Origin: Planctomycetota bacterium
GTDB lineage: Bacteria; Planctomycetota; Phycisphaerae; Sedimentisphaerales; Anaerobacaceae
Length of the DNA: 54,266 nt
NCBI GenBank assembly: GCA_023128595.1
Contig: JAGMDR010000071.1
Span: 1 to 54,266, forward strand
Direction of reading: 5' to 3'
The notes beneath the pieces were generated by a model. That model was not told where the DNA came from and did no database searches. It saw nothing but the letters and a program-made list of their open reading frames with translations. Positions within the stretch are counted from its first letter, which is position 1; each line of letters begins with the position of its first letter. A program made the translations under genes and the position numbers. Shown piece after piece: positions 1 through 7,836 of this stretch.

Positions 1-948
1 TTTTCCTATGACAGCAACGTCAAAGTCCTTAACCATTGCCATTGCGGCCGAACCCATAGTCCGCCTCAAATCGGGCTTCTCTATCAACGTGCTTATACTG
101 TCAATCCACTGCGACTTGTCTGTTGCGAGCAAACCGACGATGTTATCTTTAACGTACTCGGTGTTTACGCCGACCGGCGAGGCGATAACGGGCAGGCCGG
201 CGGAGGCATACTGGAGGATCTTGAAGCCGCATTTGCCTCTTGTGAAGCGGTTGTCCGGCAAGGGCGCAAGGCCAATATCACTCGTGGCCAAATCAGTGCC
301 CTGCGTCTGCTCGGACCAGAGGCGCTTTTCGACGGGCAAGCTCTGCAGGTCAAAAAAGTCATCGCATATTATTCTCAAGATGGCGTTGTCGAAATGGGAG
401 CCAATTTCTTCGAGAGCCGGTTTGATTTCAGCAAGGTACTTGAGCGTGCTTTGGCTGCCGATCCACACGAGCCGGATCTTTCCGTCGCTGTCGGGTTTGT
501 ATGGGAGTTTGTAGGCTTTTGTGTCTAAGCCTGTTGGCAGGACTTCGACTGTTGTACTCAATCTGCGTGCGAGCTCAGCAAGGTAAGGGTTGCCGGCGAT
601 GACCAGGTCGGCCAGCTTGACGGTCAGGCGAAATCGAACGGAATTGGAGAAGCTGTAACTCTGTGGTGCTCTGGGCTTGTACATCACGGCATCGTCAAAA
701 TCGTATATGATTTTGGCGGCGTGTCGGCGGAACACCGGGGCCTCGATGAGATTTAGCCTCCTTTTGTGCAGGAAGACGGCGTCAAAATCGGCGGCACGCA
801 TAAAGAGCTTTCGACGTGCTAAAAAGCCGGATGGCAACTTTGCTACTTCACAATCTATACCGTTCGCCCGCAGAGTATCAATATGAACTGCTATGCGCTG
901 CCTGAAACTGGCCCGATCCGGATTGTTGCTGATGACGAGGAGCTTCAT
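1..948 (-). CDS. Glycosyltransferase family 4-like protein, 3' end cut by window
   Basis: This frame stays open from an ATG at 948 to the window edge, giving 316 residues without a stop, so the C-terminus is missing. The N-terminus (MKLLVISNNPDRASFRQRI) has the first beta strand of a GT-B fold. An IYDFDDA motif lies near residue 86. The donor-site region GFKILQYASAGLPVIASPVG, about residues 250-270, is the characteristic GT4 (glycosyl transferases group 1) signature. It is followed by the usual helix region with an RTMG motif near residue 296. The role is probably transfer of a sugar from an activated donor during assembly of a surface polysaccharide. The sugar and linkage cannot be told. The start lies 10 bases after the stop of the upstream CgeB-like gene, so it is likely the same transcript. 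Confidence 0.85.
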   Translation of the reverse strand, partial: MKLLVISNNPDRASFRQRIAVHIDTLRANGIDCEVAKLPSGFLARRKLFMRAADFDAVFLHKRRLNLIEAPVFRRHAAKIIYDFDDAVMYKPRAPQSYSFSNSVRFRLTVKLADLVIAGNPYLAELARRLSTTVEVLPTGLDTKAYKLPYKPDSDGKIRLVWIGSQSTLKYLAEIKPALEEIGSHFDNAILRIICDDFFDLQSLPVEKRLWSEQTQGTDLATSDIGLAPLPDNRFTRGKCGFKILQYASAGLPVIASPVGVNTEYVKDNIVGLLATDKSQWIDSISTLIEKPDLRRTMGSAAMAMVKDFDVAVIGK

Positions 949-958
949 TTGGCGGACC

Positions 959-2026
959 TTATTGTTTGCCTTGGAGAATTTCAGCCCAAGGAGCATTGTA
1001 CGTTCCTGTTTCGATTAGATCGAGCATATATTGGGCTATCTTTTCACAATTAAAATCGGTATGCGCTTTTTGCATTCCGGCGATTGCGATTTTCTCCCGT
1101 TCCCGGTCATGCTTTAGATACCATTGGGCCAGCTCAAAGAACTCATCAGTGGTCTCAAAATACTTCACGTGCAGACCATCTTCAAAAAGCAAATCCGAAT
1201 CAGGCACTTTTTTTGCCAACACAAATGTCCCGCAAGATACATAATTGATAAATCTATCGGAATGGTAGAGTCTCACATTATTTGCTATGTTTATGCTCAA
1301 GCCGATTTTCGCCTCGCTGATTGCCCAGAAGGTTTCGATGCCCTCCACCCTCGGATTGCCGAAACATCCATACATCTTAGCGTTGGGCATTTTCGAAAGT
1401 CTGTGCAATAACTCGTATCTATCGACATCCGTGCCGGCACCAAGAGCAAGCCGGCGGTGCTCAGCCTTGCCCGTGAAGATAATGTCCGTCTTCCATTCTT
1501 CTTCTACATTGTATCTATGTTGTATGTCCGGGTCGCAGGCGTTGGGTATAAAGGCGCAGCGTGGAACGCCGGCATCCTTGTAGGTTTTGAGGAACTCTCC
1601 GGCGCTGGTGGTCGCAACGAGGTCGGTCTCCTTTGCTATCGCCAAACGGGCGGGATTTCTTTCGGGGAACGGGTCCTCATCTCTGCCCACAATAATCGCA
1701 TTTGGCGCTGCGGTGCGTATAGTCCGGACGGTCTCGGCAGTGATATATTTCATGCTGAGAAGGAGGACAATATGGGGATGGTAAGGTTTAATCTGCTCGG
1801 CGAGGATATTGTCTGCTCTTTTTCTCACAAAACGAGGTGCGAACCGCCTGAAATGCTTGCCGGAGAAGGGATTGAATTGCGTCATTATGTTTCTGTAGCC
1901 GAAACGCTGAACATCATGCCCGAGCCGGAGCAGGCCCTTGATCCACATGCGGGCCTGAGCGCGAACAGAGCGAGGGAATTCGTCCTTAAAATCAGCTATC
2001 GCAAAAATCCGTTTCGCTTTTGCCAT
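959..2026 (-). CDS. CgeB-like glycosyltransferase (GT-B fold)
   Basis: This 355-residue protein resembles the CgeB / glycosyl transferases group 1 family. The N-terminal half starts MAKAKRIFAIADFKDEFP. The C-terminal donor-binding half has a conserved stretch, about residues 258-285 (DRFINYVSCGTFVLAKKVPD), where an S-C-G-x-F-V-L motif precedes the acidic residues that close the site. It ends with the usual helical tail around HTDFNCEKIAQYML. An AGGA ribosome site 3-4 bases before the ATG supports the start. It lies between two other glycosyltransferase genes in the same direction with gaps of 10 and 54 bases. The likely cytoplasmic role is glycan assembly. The donor and acceptor are unknown. 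Confidence 0.82.
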   Translation of the reverse strand: MAKAKRIFAIADFKDEFPRSVRAQARMWIKGLLRLGHDVQRFGYRNIMTQFNPFSGKHFRRFAPRFVRKRADNILAEQIKPYHPHIVLLLSMKYITAETVRTIRTAAPNAIIVGRDEDPFPERNPARLAIAKETDLVATTSAGEFLKTYKDAGVPRCAFIPNACDPDIQHRYNVEEEWKTDIIFTGKAEHRRLALGAGTDVDRYELLHRLSKMPNAKMYGCFGNPRVEGIETFWAISEAKIGLSINIANNVRLYHSDRFINYVSCGTFVLAKKVPDSDLLFEDGLHVKYFETTDEFFELAQWYLKHDREREKIAIAGMQKAHTDFNCEKIAQYMLDLIETGTYNAPWAEILQGKQ

Positions 2027-2080
2027 AATTCCTGAATCGACCTTATCAATATTTTGCTCATGTCTGAAAAAACACTGCTG

Positions 2081-3190
2081 CTAACCTGCATTTAAGAGTC
2101 CGGACCGGACCAGTAATTCGGTCACGCTCTTTTTTAATGTGATTTCTTTTGTGACGAACTCATAACCAGCCCGACTGATTTCCGTCCACCGTCGCTCGTC
2201 CCGAAGATAGCTTAGTATCACCCCTGCCATCTCGCGAGGCTGAGCCTGTACAAAATGTACGCCGGCCTTAAAAGGCTCGGTGGACTGGGTGCCCACGGAA
2301 ACAACCATGGCCCCGCAACTCATAGATATCAAGAACCTCTCTATGGCAAAGTCCCATGGAACGCGAGGCAAGTCGATCGATATCTTGGTCCGGTTCAGCA
2401 ACTCTGTTCTTTGGGCTCCATAACAGTCGTCGTCCGCTATCTTGAGTTTAACTCCTTGAGCCGAAAGTTCGGCGCGAAGATCGGTCAGCAGCATTTCCCG
2501 CGTTTTGCTGTTTAGTCTGCCGAGAAAAAGGACATCGATGTCCCGCTCAAGGCCGCGATATGCACCGAGGTTGCGATGATAGCCAAAGGGAATAAATTGT
2601 GCATCATAGCCCATCTCCACAATAAATCTGTGCTTAGCCTCAGTCGTCGTAAACAAATAGTCAATACAGCCATCCCTCATACATTTTTGTAGCCGATAAC
2701 CCCGTACCATGACACGTACCCATTCCCGGGTATTACAGCCGATGTAATCAGTATTGCCCTCTCGGGCGATTTCTTTTCGAAGCCTCCTGATACAATTCCA
2801 TCTGCCAAGGCGAAGAACGTCTCTTCCAAAAGGAAAATGCTTGTGCACGATTTGCCCCCAACCCCCTGGCAGAAGTCGACGCCAATCCAGTTTCGCAAGC
2901 CTATCTCCGATTAACCTTGCTCTTGCCGATAATCCTGGCGGTGGCAAAGGATCAACCAACCACAAAATTGTCACCACTCTTTGTATCTGAGATTTATCCA
3001 GCCTTTCAAGCAGCTCAAGTCCGATCGAATCGGATGGCAGGATAATAGCATCCAGATCATCGTCTCGTTGTTCCTTTTGTGTCCATGCGTCAAAGCCAAG
3101 CTCAAGGAGAACATCCCTTATCATTACACCCATTTTCAGTGGACCTGTAACAACAAGTATCCTGACCTTCTTTGAGCCTTCGCCATTCAT
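2081..3190 (-). CDS. CgeB-like glycosyltransferase
   Basis: This is a 369-residue predicted GT-B protein related to the adjacent CgeB-like gene. The N-terminal domain carries VRILVVTGPLKMG. The C-terminal domain has IDVLFLGRLNSKTREMLL, about residues 216-235, the typical first strand of the donor domain. It also has AIERFLISMSCGAMVVSVGT near residues 285-305, matching the R-x-F-x-x-x-S-C-G-x-x-V motif of CgeB-type enzymes. The product probably transfers a sugar in the surface-glycan pathway. Only 4 bases separate it from the end of the preceding methyltransferase-like gene, which indicates cotranscription. Specificity cannot be assigned. Confidence 0.8.
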   Translation of the reverse strand: MNGEGSKKVRILVVTGPLKMGVMIRDVLLELGFDAWTQKEQRDDDLDAIILPSDSIGLELLERLDKSQIQRVVTILWLVDPLPPPGLSARARLIGDRLAKLDWRRLLPGGWGQIVHKHFPFGRDVLRLGRWNCIRRLRKEIAREGNTDYIGCNTREWVRVMVRGYRLQKCMRDGCIDYLFTTTEAKHRFIVEMGYDAQFIPFGYHRNLGAYRGLERDIDVLFLGRLNSKTREMLLTDLRAELSAQGVKLKIADDDCYGAQRTELLNRTKISIDLPRVPWDFAIERFLISMSCGAMVVSVGTQSTEPFKAGVHFVQAQPREMAGVILSYLRDERRWTEISRAGYEFVTKEITLKKSVTELLVRSGLLNAG

Positions 3191-3194
3191 ATTT

Positions 3195-3872
3195 TTACCC
3201 GTATTCCCGCTCGTAAACGTGCCTCCTAACTGAGTGTGTTCTGATAATGTCGTCTCTTACTTGGAAAGTCCAACCGGGCTGAATGCCCAGAATAAAGCGT
3301 TCTAATGCTTCCAAAGCAGGGTAGTCGTTCTGGCCGGTGAAACAACGCGCATCGTCAATAAGTATAGCGTGGTCGGCGGCCTTTCTATGACTCAATATAC
3401 ATTCCAATTCCTGGATTATGGGTGTTTCAAGATCAGCTTTTGCAGTTGAACCGCCTGACCAATGAGCGTCAAGCCAGAATAGACAGGGCTCGCTGATGTT
3501 CATCAAGACTTCCGGCAGGACTTCGCCACTTTCGCCTTGAATAATGTGAATATTGGGATACCCGGCAAACCTTCTCTGAGCGTTCCGACAATGGGTTTCA
3601 TCAAGTTCAATAGAGTAAATCTCCCTTATGTGAGGCATAACCGCATAAACCATCTTCCCTTTATAGGTGCCGGTCTCAATGAATATCTCGGGCAAAAACT
3701 TCTCAATATATTCTATGACGACCCGCTGCTTGCCTAAGTTAGGCATGGGTAGTTGTGAGCCGCCTTTTTCCCACCGCCGCAACTTTTTCTTAAGCTGTCT
3801 TTTTCTTTGGAATCTACCGAGAATTCCAAGCGGAGTTGAACGCTCTATAAAATATTTCAAAGGTTCCTTCAT
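3195..3872 (-). CDS. Class I SAM-dependent methyltransferase-like protein
   Basis: This is a 225-residue protein. The segment FIETGTYKGKMVYAVMPHI, about residues 64-82, fits motif I of class I methyltransferases (the glycine-rich SAM loop). IYSIELDETHCRNAQRRF, about residues 85-102, supplies the acidic residue expected at the end of strand 2. A later FWLDAHWSGG, near residue 132, occupies the motif IV position. Similar proteins are common in polysaccharide loci and may methylate a sugar or act on a nucleotide-sugar intermediate. The N-terminal 45 residues are basic. An AGGG element sits just before the ATG. It starts 6 bases after the stop of the truncated remnant upstream. The fold is reasonably clear and the substrate unknown. 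Confidence 0.7.
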   Translation of the reverse strand: MKEPLKYFIERSTPLGILGRFQRKRQLKKKLRRWEKGGSQLPMPNLGKQRVVIEYIEKFLPEIFIETGTYKGKMVYAVMPHIREIYSIELDETHCRNAQRRFAGYPNIHIIQGESGEVLPEVLMNISEPCLFWLDAHWSGGSTAKADLETPIIQELECILSHRKAADHAILIDDARCFTGQNDYPALEALERFILGIQPGWTFQVRDDIIRTHSVRRHVYEREYG

Positions 3873-3877
3873 TATCC

Positions 3878-4054
3878 CTACTCTGGAAACTTTGTTATAA
3901 CGTTCGCCTGTTCTTCTCCAAAGGGCTCCACCCTACACAGGATGCGTGTTTGAAACAGTTCTACTGGGAAGTGTTTATAAAGGCTCTGAAGGTAGGCGGC
4001 AACCTCCAAAGCGGCCTTTTTAGCGGATACAACGTTGCTTATCAGTTCTTGCAT
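3878..4054 (-). pseudogene. Truncated N-terminal remnant of a glycosyltransferase-like gene
   Basis: A 58-codon frame beginning with MQELISNVVSAKK is clearly homologous to the first 58 residues of the intact gene at 6178-7107, which starts MNKMISNIVFTKN. Both share an AYL-[QE]-SLY-[KR]-x-FP-x-EL-[FI]-QT core followed by V-E-x-F. Homology stops at the TAG, and the next gene begins 6 bases later. The rest of the coding sequence, including the acidic site of the intact copy, is missing. The upstream extension to 4132 overlaps the kinase-like gene and has no homology, so the ATG at 4054 is preferred. It is probably a duplication remnant left by rearrangement of the glycan locus, although a short expressed peptide cannot be excluded. 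Confidence 0.72.
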
Positions 4055-4074
4055 GGTATACTCACGACTTGGGA

Positions 4075-4953
4075 CTAAACAATATCTCCATAGATTTTCC
4101 TTCGGTGTTTCCGATGTAATTTTGTAATGCAATAATAATTAAAGCGTTCTATCATTTTTTTTCTGATGGTGTTGTCCTCAACTTTAATTGCATCCAGTAG
4201 CTTGGCAAGCCAATCATCAATAAGCTGTTTTGTTAGTAAATATGGTGTCCACTTCACAAAACTAGCGGCCTCAAATATTAGTATTTCGGAACTGCGATTA
4301 TTATGAAACTTTGCGTTCTCAAAATCCAAAACAAAAGCGTCTGGATTTGAGCCCTTGTCACCGAGCATAACAGCGTGCAAATTAATCTCTATATTATTAC
4401 ACTTTGCATTGTAAAGGTCAACGAAGACAGGAATGGTACGGCTAAGTATCTCGGCACATTTTTGTTCGTCGCCTCTATTCAATTTCAACAGCTCATCAAC
4501 TGAGATATAACCACTCAAATCCTCAAGAATTACTACGGTCATCTTTGTCAGCCGAAAAGAATCATATATACTACTATAACCGTAAACTTTCGGGACGTTT
4601 AATCCTCGACTGGCGGCAATAATTAAGTTCGCCGCCTCACTAAATCCAAGTGTACAGGTTTTCATTAGAAGATATTTCAATCTGTGCTTAAAACGAAACA
4701 CAGGACACACTTTCACAACAAAAGAGTCTTCGTTGAATTGTGAGGGTTTGACTCGAAAAACGACTCGGTCGCCTTTTGCCCCTTTAAGGAGTTGAAAATT
4801 ATCCGGCAGAGATGATTCTTTAGATTTGTTCATCACAGACAGAACAGATTGAGCCACAGGAAGCAGATTTTCGTTTCTGAGCAAAAAGGTAGCCGCCTTA
4901 GAATGACGGTATCTGAATTTCAGCACATCTTTCAATAGTCTCGATTTATTCAA
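4075..4953 (-). CDS. Lipopolysaccharide kinase-like / phosphotransferase-fold protein
   Basis: This 292-residue protein has the outline of a small kinase of the Kdo/WaaP or aminoglycoside-phosphotransferase type. DSFVVKVCPVF, near residue 78, resembles the beta-3 strand with the ATP-contacting lysine. VVILEDLSGYISVDEL, about residues 140-155, fits the hinge. FVLDFENAKF, about residues 213-222, fits the metal-binding D-F-x segment. The expected catalytic loop H-x-D is replaced by INLHAVMLGD, so the catalytic aspartate is not where it should be. The start is uncertain: 4953 is a TTG with no convincing ribosome site. Base composition is AT-rich compared with the rest of the window. It may phosphorylate a glycan or lipid, or be a degenerate relative. 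Confidence 0.55.
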   Translation of the reverse strand: MNKSRLLKDVLKFRYRHSKAATFLLRNENLLPVAQSVLSVMNKSKESSLPDNFQLLKGAKGDRVVFRVKPSQFNEDSFVVKVCPVFRFKHRLKYLLMKTCTLGFSEAANLIIAASRGLNVPKVYGYSSIYDSFRLTKMTVVILEDLSGYISVDELLKLNRGDEQKCAEILSRTIPVFVDLYNAKCNNIEINLHAVMLGDKGSNPDAFVLDFENAKFHNNRSSEILIFEAASFVKWTPYLLTKQLIDDWLAKLLDAIKVEDNTIRKKMIERFNYYCITKLHRKHRRKIYGDIV

Positions 4954-5141
4954 GGCAGGCCTGTAATCCTATCATAATTCCGTATTTGCGAAATATCCAC
5001 CACGAGTAGCAGAATATCATAACCCAAATGAACAAAATCCTTTGGCCAAGTTGGGCATTTAATCCACGAATATGTTTGAACTCTCATATACAATGTCGCT
5101 ACCTGTAAAAGGAGTGGCTTTGGTTTTTTGCATAGCCGCAG

Positions 5142-6110
5142 CTACTGAGAAACTATGGGTTTTACACTAACGCTTATTTCTCTCGACAAGGGCCCCGGCA
5201 TTTTCCAGTTAGGCTTTGGATCGTTTTTTTTACTGAGCAGAGAGAACTTTAGTAAATCAAAATAAAGACGAATATCAAAAGGGTAATAACAAATGGCACG
5301 TTTAATAAAAACTATCGCAGCGGTTCTATTGAGTGATTGAGCAACAGCTTTGGCTGCCCTTCGATACTTATGACTAATCGATCTCTTTGCAACTATAGAA
5401 GGAACGAATTTGTCACCCCCTAACCGATAATAGAATCTTTCAAATGACAAAATGCCGTTACACTGATCATCCACGGAAAGATCTTTCGATATACTTCCAG
5501 GTATTTCTCTTCGAAAAACATGTGCATCTGAAACAAATAAAAATGGGGTCTTTACGGAAAGCCTCATAAAAGCATCGTTGTCTTCTCCTGTTCGCAAAGC
5601 CTCATCAAAGAAAAAACCTTGCAGGACATCTTTTCTGAATAGAGTAGCTGAAGGCATAATGCATGGTCCTGCTCTAAAGAAAGACTTTGTTAGCCATCCA
5701 GACTTATAACGTTCATCTCTTGCAAACGGCTTTGTTTTCCCATCGTCAGACATTAACATGACACGAGCATAAGCAGCACCAAATTCGATTTGTCCCTGCA
5801 GACGGTCCATCATGACCTCTAAATAATTAGCTGGCCACAGATCGTCATGGTCTAAAAAAGCAATATATTGGCCCCCTGCTTTCACCAATCCAAAATTGCG
5901 TGCGCTGCAATGTCCCCCATTATCCTTGTAGAAGTATTTTACCCTGGAATCTGATATCTGCTCAACAAGCGAGCGGGTGTTGTCAGTAGAGCCATCATCA
6001 ACAACTATGGCTTCAAAGTCCGTACGGCTTTGGCGCAAAACACTTTCAATCGCCTCTTTAACCAGGTTACTGCGATTATAGGTAGGAATTATCACACTGA
6101 CTCTTGGCAC
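5142..6110 (-). CDS. Glycosyltransferase family 2
   Basis: This is a GT-A glycosyltransferase of 322 residues from the preferred start. The N-terminus PRVSVIIPTYNRSNLVKEAI and IVVDDGSTDNTRSLV, about residues 38-52, form the nucleotide-binding GT2 core. FLDHDDLW, near residue 86, carries the metal-binding D-x-D. The C-terminal 100 residues are basic and amphipathic, suggesting membrane association. The frame can be read back to 6248, but that would overlap the upstream gene by about 70 bases. A GTG at 6110 has AGGAA six bases upstream and starts exactly at the conserved strand, so 6110 is chosen. It likely adds a sugar to a surface glycan. Codon use is AT-rich like its kinase-like neighbour. 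Confidence 0.85.
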   Translation of the reverse strand: MPRVSVIIPTYNRSNLVKEAIESVLRQSRTDFEAIVVDDGSTDNTRSLVEQISDSRVKYFYKDNGGHCSARNFGLVKAGGQYIAFLDHDDLWPANYLEVMMDRLQGQIEFGAAYARVMLMSDDGKTKPFARDERYKSGWLTKSFFRAGPCIMPSATLFRKDVLQGFFFDEALRTGEDNDAFMRLSVKTPFLFVSDAHVFRREIPGSISKDLSVDDQCNGILSFERFYYRLGGDKFVPSIVAKRSISHKYRRAAKAVAQSLNRTAAIVFIKRAICYYPFDIRLYFDLLKFSLLSKKNDPKPNWKMPGPLSREISVSVKPIVSQ

Positions 6111-6177
6111 AGAAATTCCTGCAAAACACAACAGCGTTAATATTGCGCTATTCAGCCACCCTTGACATATTATCTTA

Positions 6178-7107
6178 CTAAGGATTCTTTGCAAGTCTGA
6201 AGAATTCTGATCCCGAGTGGGTTGACGTCGGCTTGTCTTGATAAACAAAGTCGATATCGAGCCGGTAGCCTTTTTTGTACTTTTCGTTTAACACTTCAAC
6301 CGTATGCTCAGTAGTGCCTTCGGCAATATTGCTTGTTGAGGTATTGACCATATTTACCTGTACCGCGCTGGCACATAGCCTTTGGAAATAGAGGAAGCGG
6401 GGTAGTCGGTCTTTGTGGTTTTGACACCAGCGGCAGTTCCAGGATTCGAGGGTGTTGGGGCTGAAGAAATAGCCGAAGGACTTGAGGGTCGTTCGCGTTG
6501 AGGCCACTTTTCCCAGGGCCTTCATTAAAACAGAACGCGGAGAGAACAGCTTTTTGGCCAACGGGTTACTGTTCATAGTGCCGTTGATTATCTTCTTGAC
6601 GAGCGCGGTTGTATAAATCGTAGCGCAAAGCTCAAACGGATATCGCGAATCAGGCGTCTGCCCGTCCTTCCAGCTCAAGCGGTGGACCTTCTGCCCGGCG
6701 ATACTCAGGTCGGTTATGACATCGCCACCGGCCTTTAGAAACTCAAGGCCGAACCTCATTGCAAATCCGAAGATGTCTTCGCTGTGTTCGTCGAACGTCT
6801 TATCTATCACGTCAATATCCACGGAGTCAAAAAATACAACATCGTCGATGCCAAACAAGATGTATTTTGTTTCGACCAGGCCCAGAACCCGGAGGAAGTC
6901 ACTATGGAAATCCGTCTCTCTTATTACTATGCAATTGGAGAACTTTCGGCAGAGCTGCTCATATTCGGCGTCAAAGAGCTCAACTTTATAAATGAGGTAC
7001 GTTTGAATAAGCTCAGAGGGGAAGGACCTGTACAGGCTCTCGAGATATGCGTGCAACTGCAAAGGGCGATTTTTGGTGAACACGATGTTGCTTATCATCT
7101 TATTCAT
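6178..7107 (-). CDS. Glycosyltransferase-like protein (GT-A type)
   Basis: This 309-residue protein begins ISNIVFTKNRPLQLHAYLESL, the pattern of GT2-like enzymes (strand 1, then the R-P-x-Q-L loop). A conserved acidic cluster FGIDDVVFF, about residues 91-99, occupies the D-x-D position. FSPNTLESWNCRW, about residues 218-230, and a conserved cysteine pair follow. Similar uncharacterised proteins occur in polysaccharide clusters. Its N-terminal 58 residues are duplicated in the truncated remnant at 3878-4054. It is followed closely by a GT2 gene. The likely role is glycan assembly. Confidence in coding is high and in reaction moderate. Confidence 0.72.
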   Translation of the reverse strand: MNKMISNIVFTKNRPLQLHAYLESLYRSFPSELIQTYLIYKVELFDAEYEQLCRKFSNCIVIRETDFHSDFLRVLGLVETKYILFGIDDVVFFDSVDIDVIDKTFDEHSEDIFGFAMRFGLEFLKAGGDVITDLSIAGQKVHRLSWKDGQTPDSRYPFELCATIYTTALVKKIINGTMNSNPLAKKLFSPRSVLMKALGKVASTRTTLKSFGYFFSPNTLESWNCRWCQNHKDRLPRFLYFQRLCASAVQVNMVNTSTSNIAEGTTEHTVEVLNEKYKKGYRLDIDFVYQDKPTSTHSGSEFFRLAKNP

Positions 7108-7176
7108 ATCTGAAAGGCATCCGTGGTAGGGCTTATGCTTTTTCTGGGCCGCGCCCCAATAGTATGTGAGCCGTGC

Positions 7177-7335
7177 TTAGAAGATGGTGTAGAGCCAGGG
7201 AGAGAGCGCGGAGCCTTCGGCAAAGACTATGAGTGCTCCAAGCACCAACAAGGAGACAATTATCGGTATCAGCCACCACTTCTTGCGGACCTTCAGGAAC
7301 TGCCAGAATTCCAATATTATTGACAATTTGCTCAC
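7177..7335 (-). CDS. DUF5989 family small membrane protein
   Basis: This 52-residue protein starts from a GTG at 7335 with GGAA about 7 bases upstream. It contains FWQFLKVRKKWWLIPII, then one hydrophobic transmembrane helix, and ends with the conserved VFAEGSALSPWLYTIF. This matches the DUF5989 family, known as a small partner encoded next to SxtJ-like membrane proteins and NodU-type carbamoyltransferases. That arrangement is seen here: carbamoyltransferase, SxtJ-like, DUF5989 in order on the same strand. Its function is not established. The topology suggests a single-span inner-membrane peptide with the basic R-K-K-W-W end facing the cytoplasm. Confidence 0.85.
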   Translation of the reverse strand: MSKLSIILEFWQFLKVRKKWWLIPIIVSLLVLGALIVFAEGSALSPWLYTIF

Positions 7336-7407
7336 TGTTATTTCCAAAAACTTTCTGTACGCTCTTGAGGCAAGTATATATCAGGCACCTGGCGGGGTCA
7401 AGGCCCA

Positions 7408-7827
7408 TCAGAATTGTTTGGTATAATCGGGCTTCTGAGAATCGTCGGTGGGCCTGGGGAGCCAGTAAGTTTCGGATGAATTGCTGTCGAATTTGATATT
7501 GAGCAAGTCTTTGCGCAGCAGGCGGAGCAGCAGGGCCGTGGGTGTCAAGACGAGAAAGAATAGGATGATCAGGATCAATCGGGTCATAAACCAGCCCATT
7601 ATGATCGCTAACGTCATCCAGCATTTATGAATGGGCTTGAGCACGACCGGTGCGAGCAGACCCAAAAGGACAAACAAGGCCGAGGCCGCGAAGAAATACC
7701 AGTAGAAATCTTTTTGGCGCCATAGAAGAAACGCCCCGATGAGCGCTAATGGGACGGCCATCGCCCATGCGAACTTCCTTAGCTCGCGGACGCTGCTTTT
7801 GATATTTCTGATTTCTTCGATTATCAT
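7408..7827 (-). CDS. SxtJ family membrane protein
   Basis: This 139-residue protein has four hydrophobic segments, roughly residues 21-37, 43-60, 68-86 and 88-103. A hydrophilic tail (LPRPTDDSQKPDYTKQF) follows. The N-terminal MIIEEIRNIKSSVRELRKFA is amphipathic. Size, topology and position match the SxtJ membrane family, named from the saxitoxin cluster where it accompanies carbamoyltransferase SxtI. Here the carbamoyltransferase stop is only 9 bases upstream and DUF5989 lies 72 bases downstream. The biochemical role of SxtJ is unknown. A membrane partner for carbamoylation of a lipid-linked glycan is a reasonable inference. Confidence 0.85.
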   Translation of the reverse strand: MIIEEIRNIKSSVRELRKFAWAMAVPLALIGAFLLWRQKDFYWYFFAASALFVLLGLLAPVVLKPIHKCWMTLAIIMGWFMTRLILIILFFLVLTPTALLLRLLRKDLLNIKFDSNSSETYWLPRPTDDSQKPDYTKQF

Positions 7828-7836
7828 CGGGCCTTG

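Noticed and set aside
7133-7624. Minus-strand frame of 163 codons overlapping the SxtJ and DUF5989 genes
   Set aside because: It is out of frame with two recognisable families, SxtJ and DUF5989, which explain the same DNA better.
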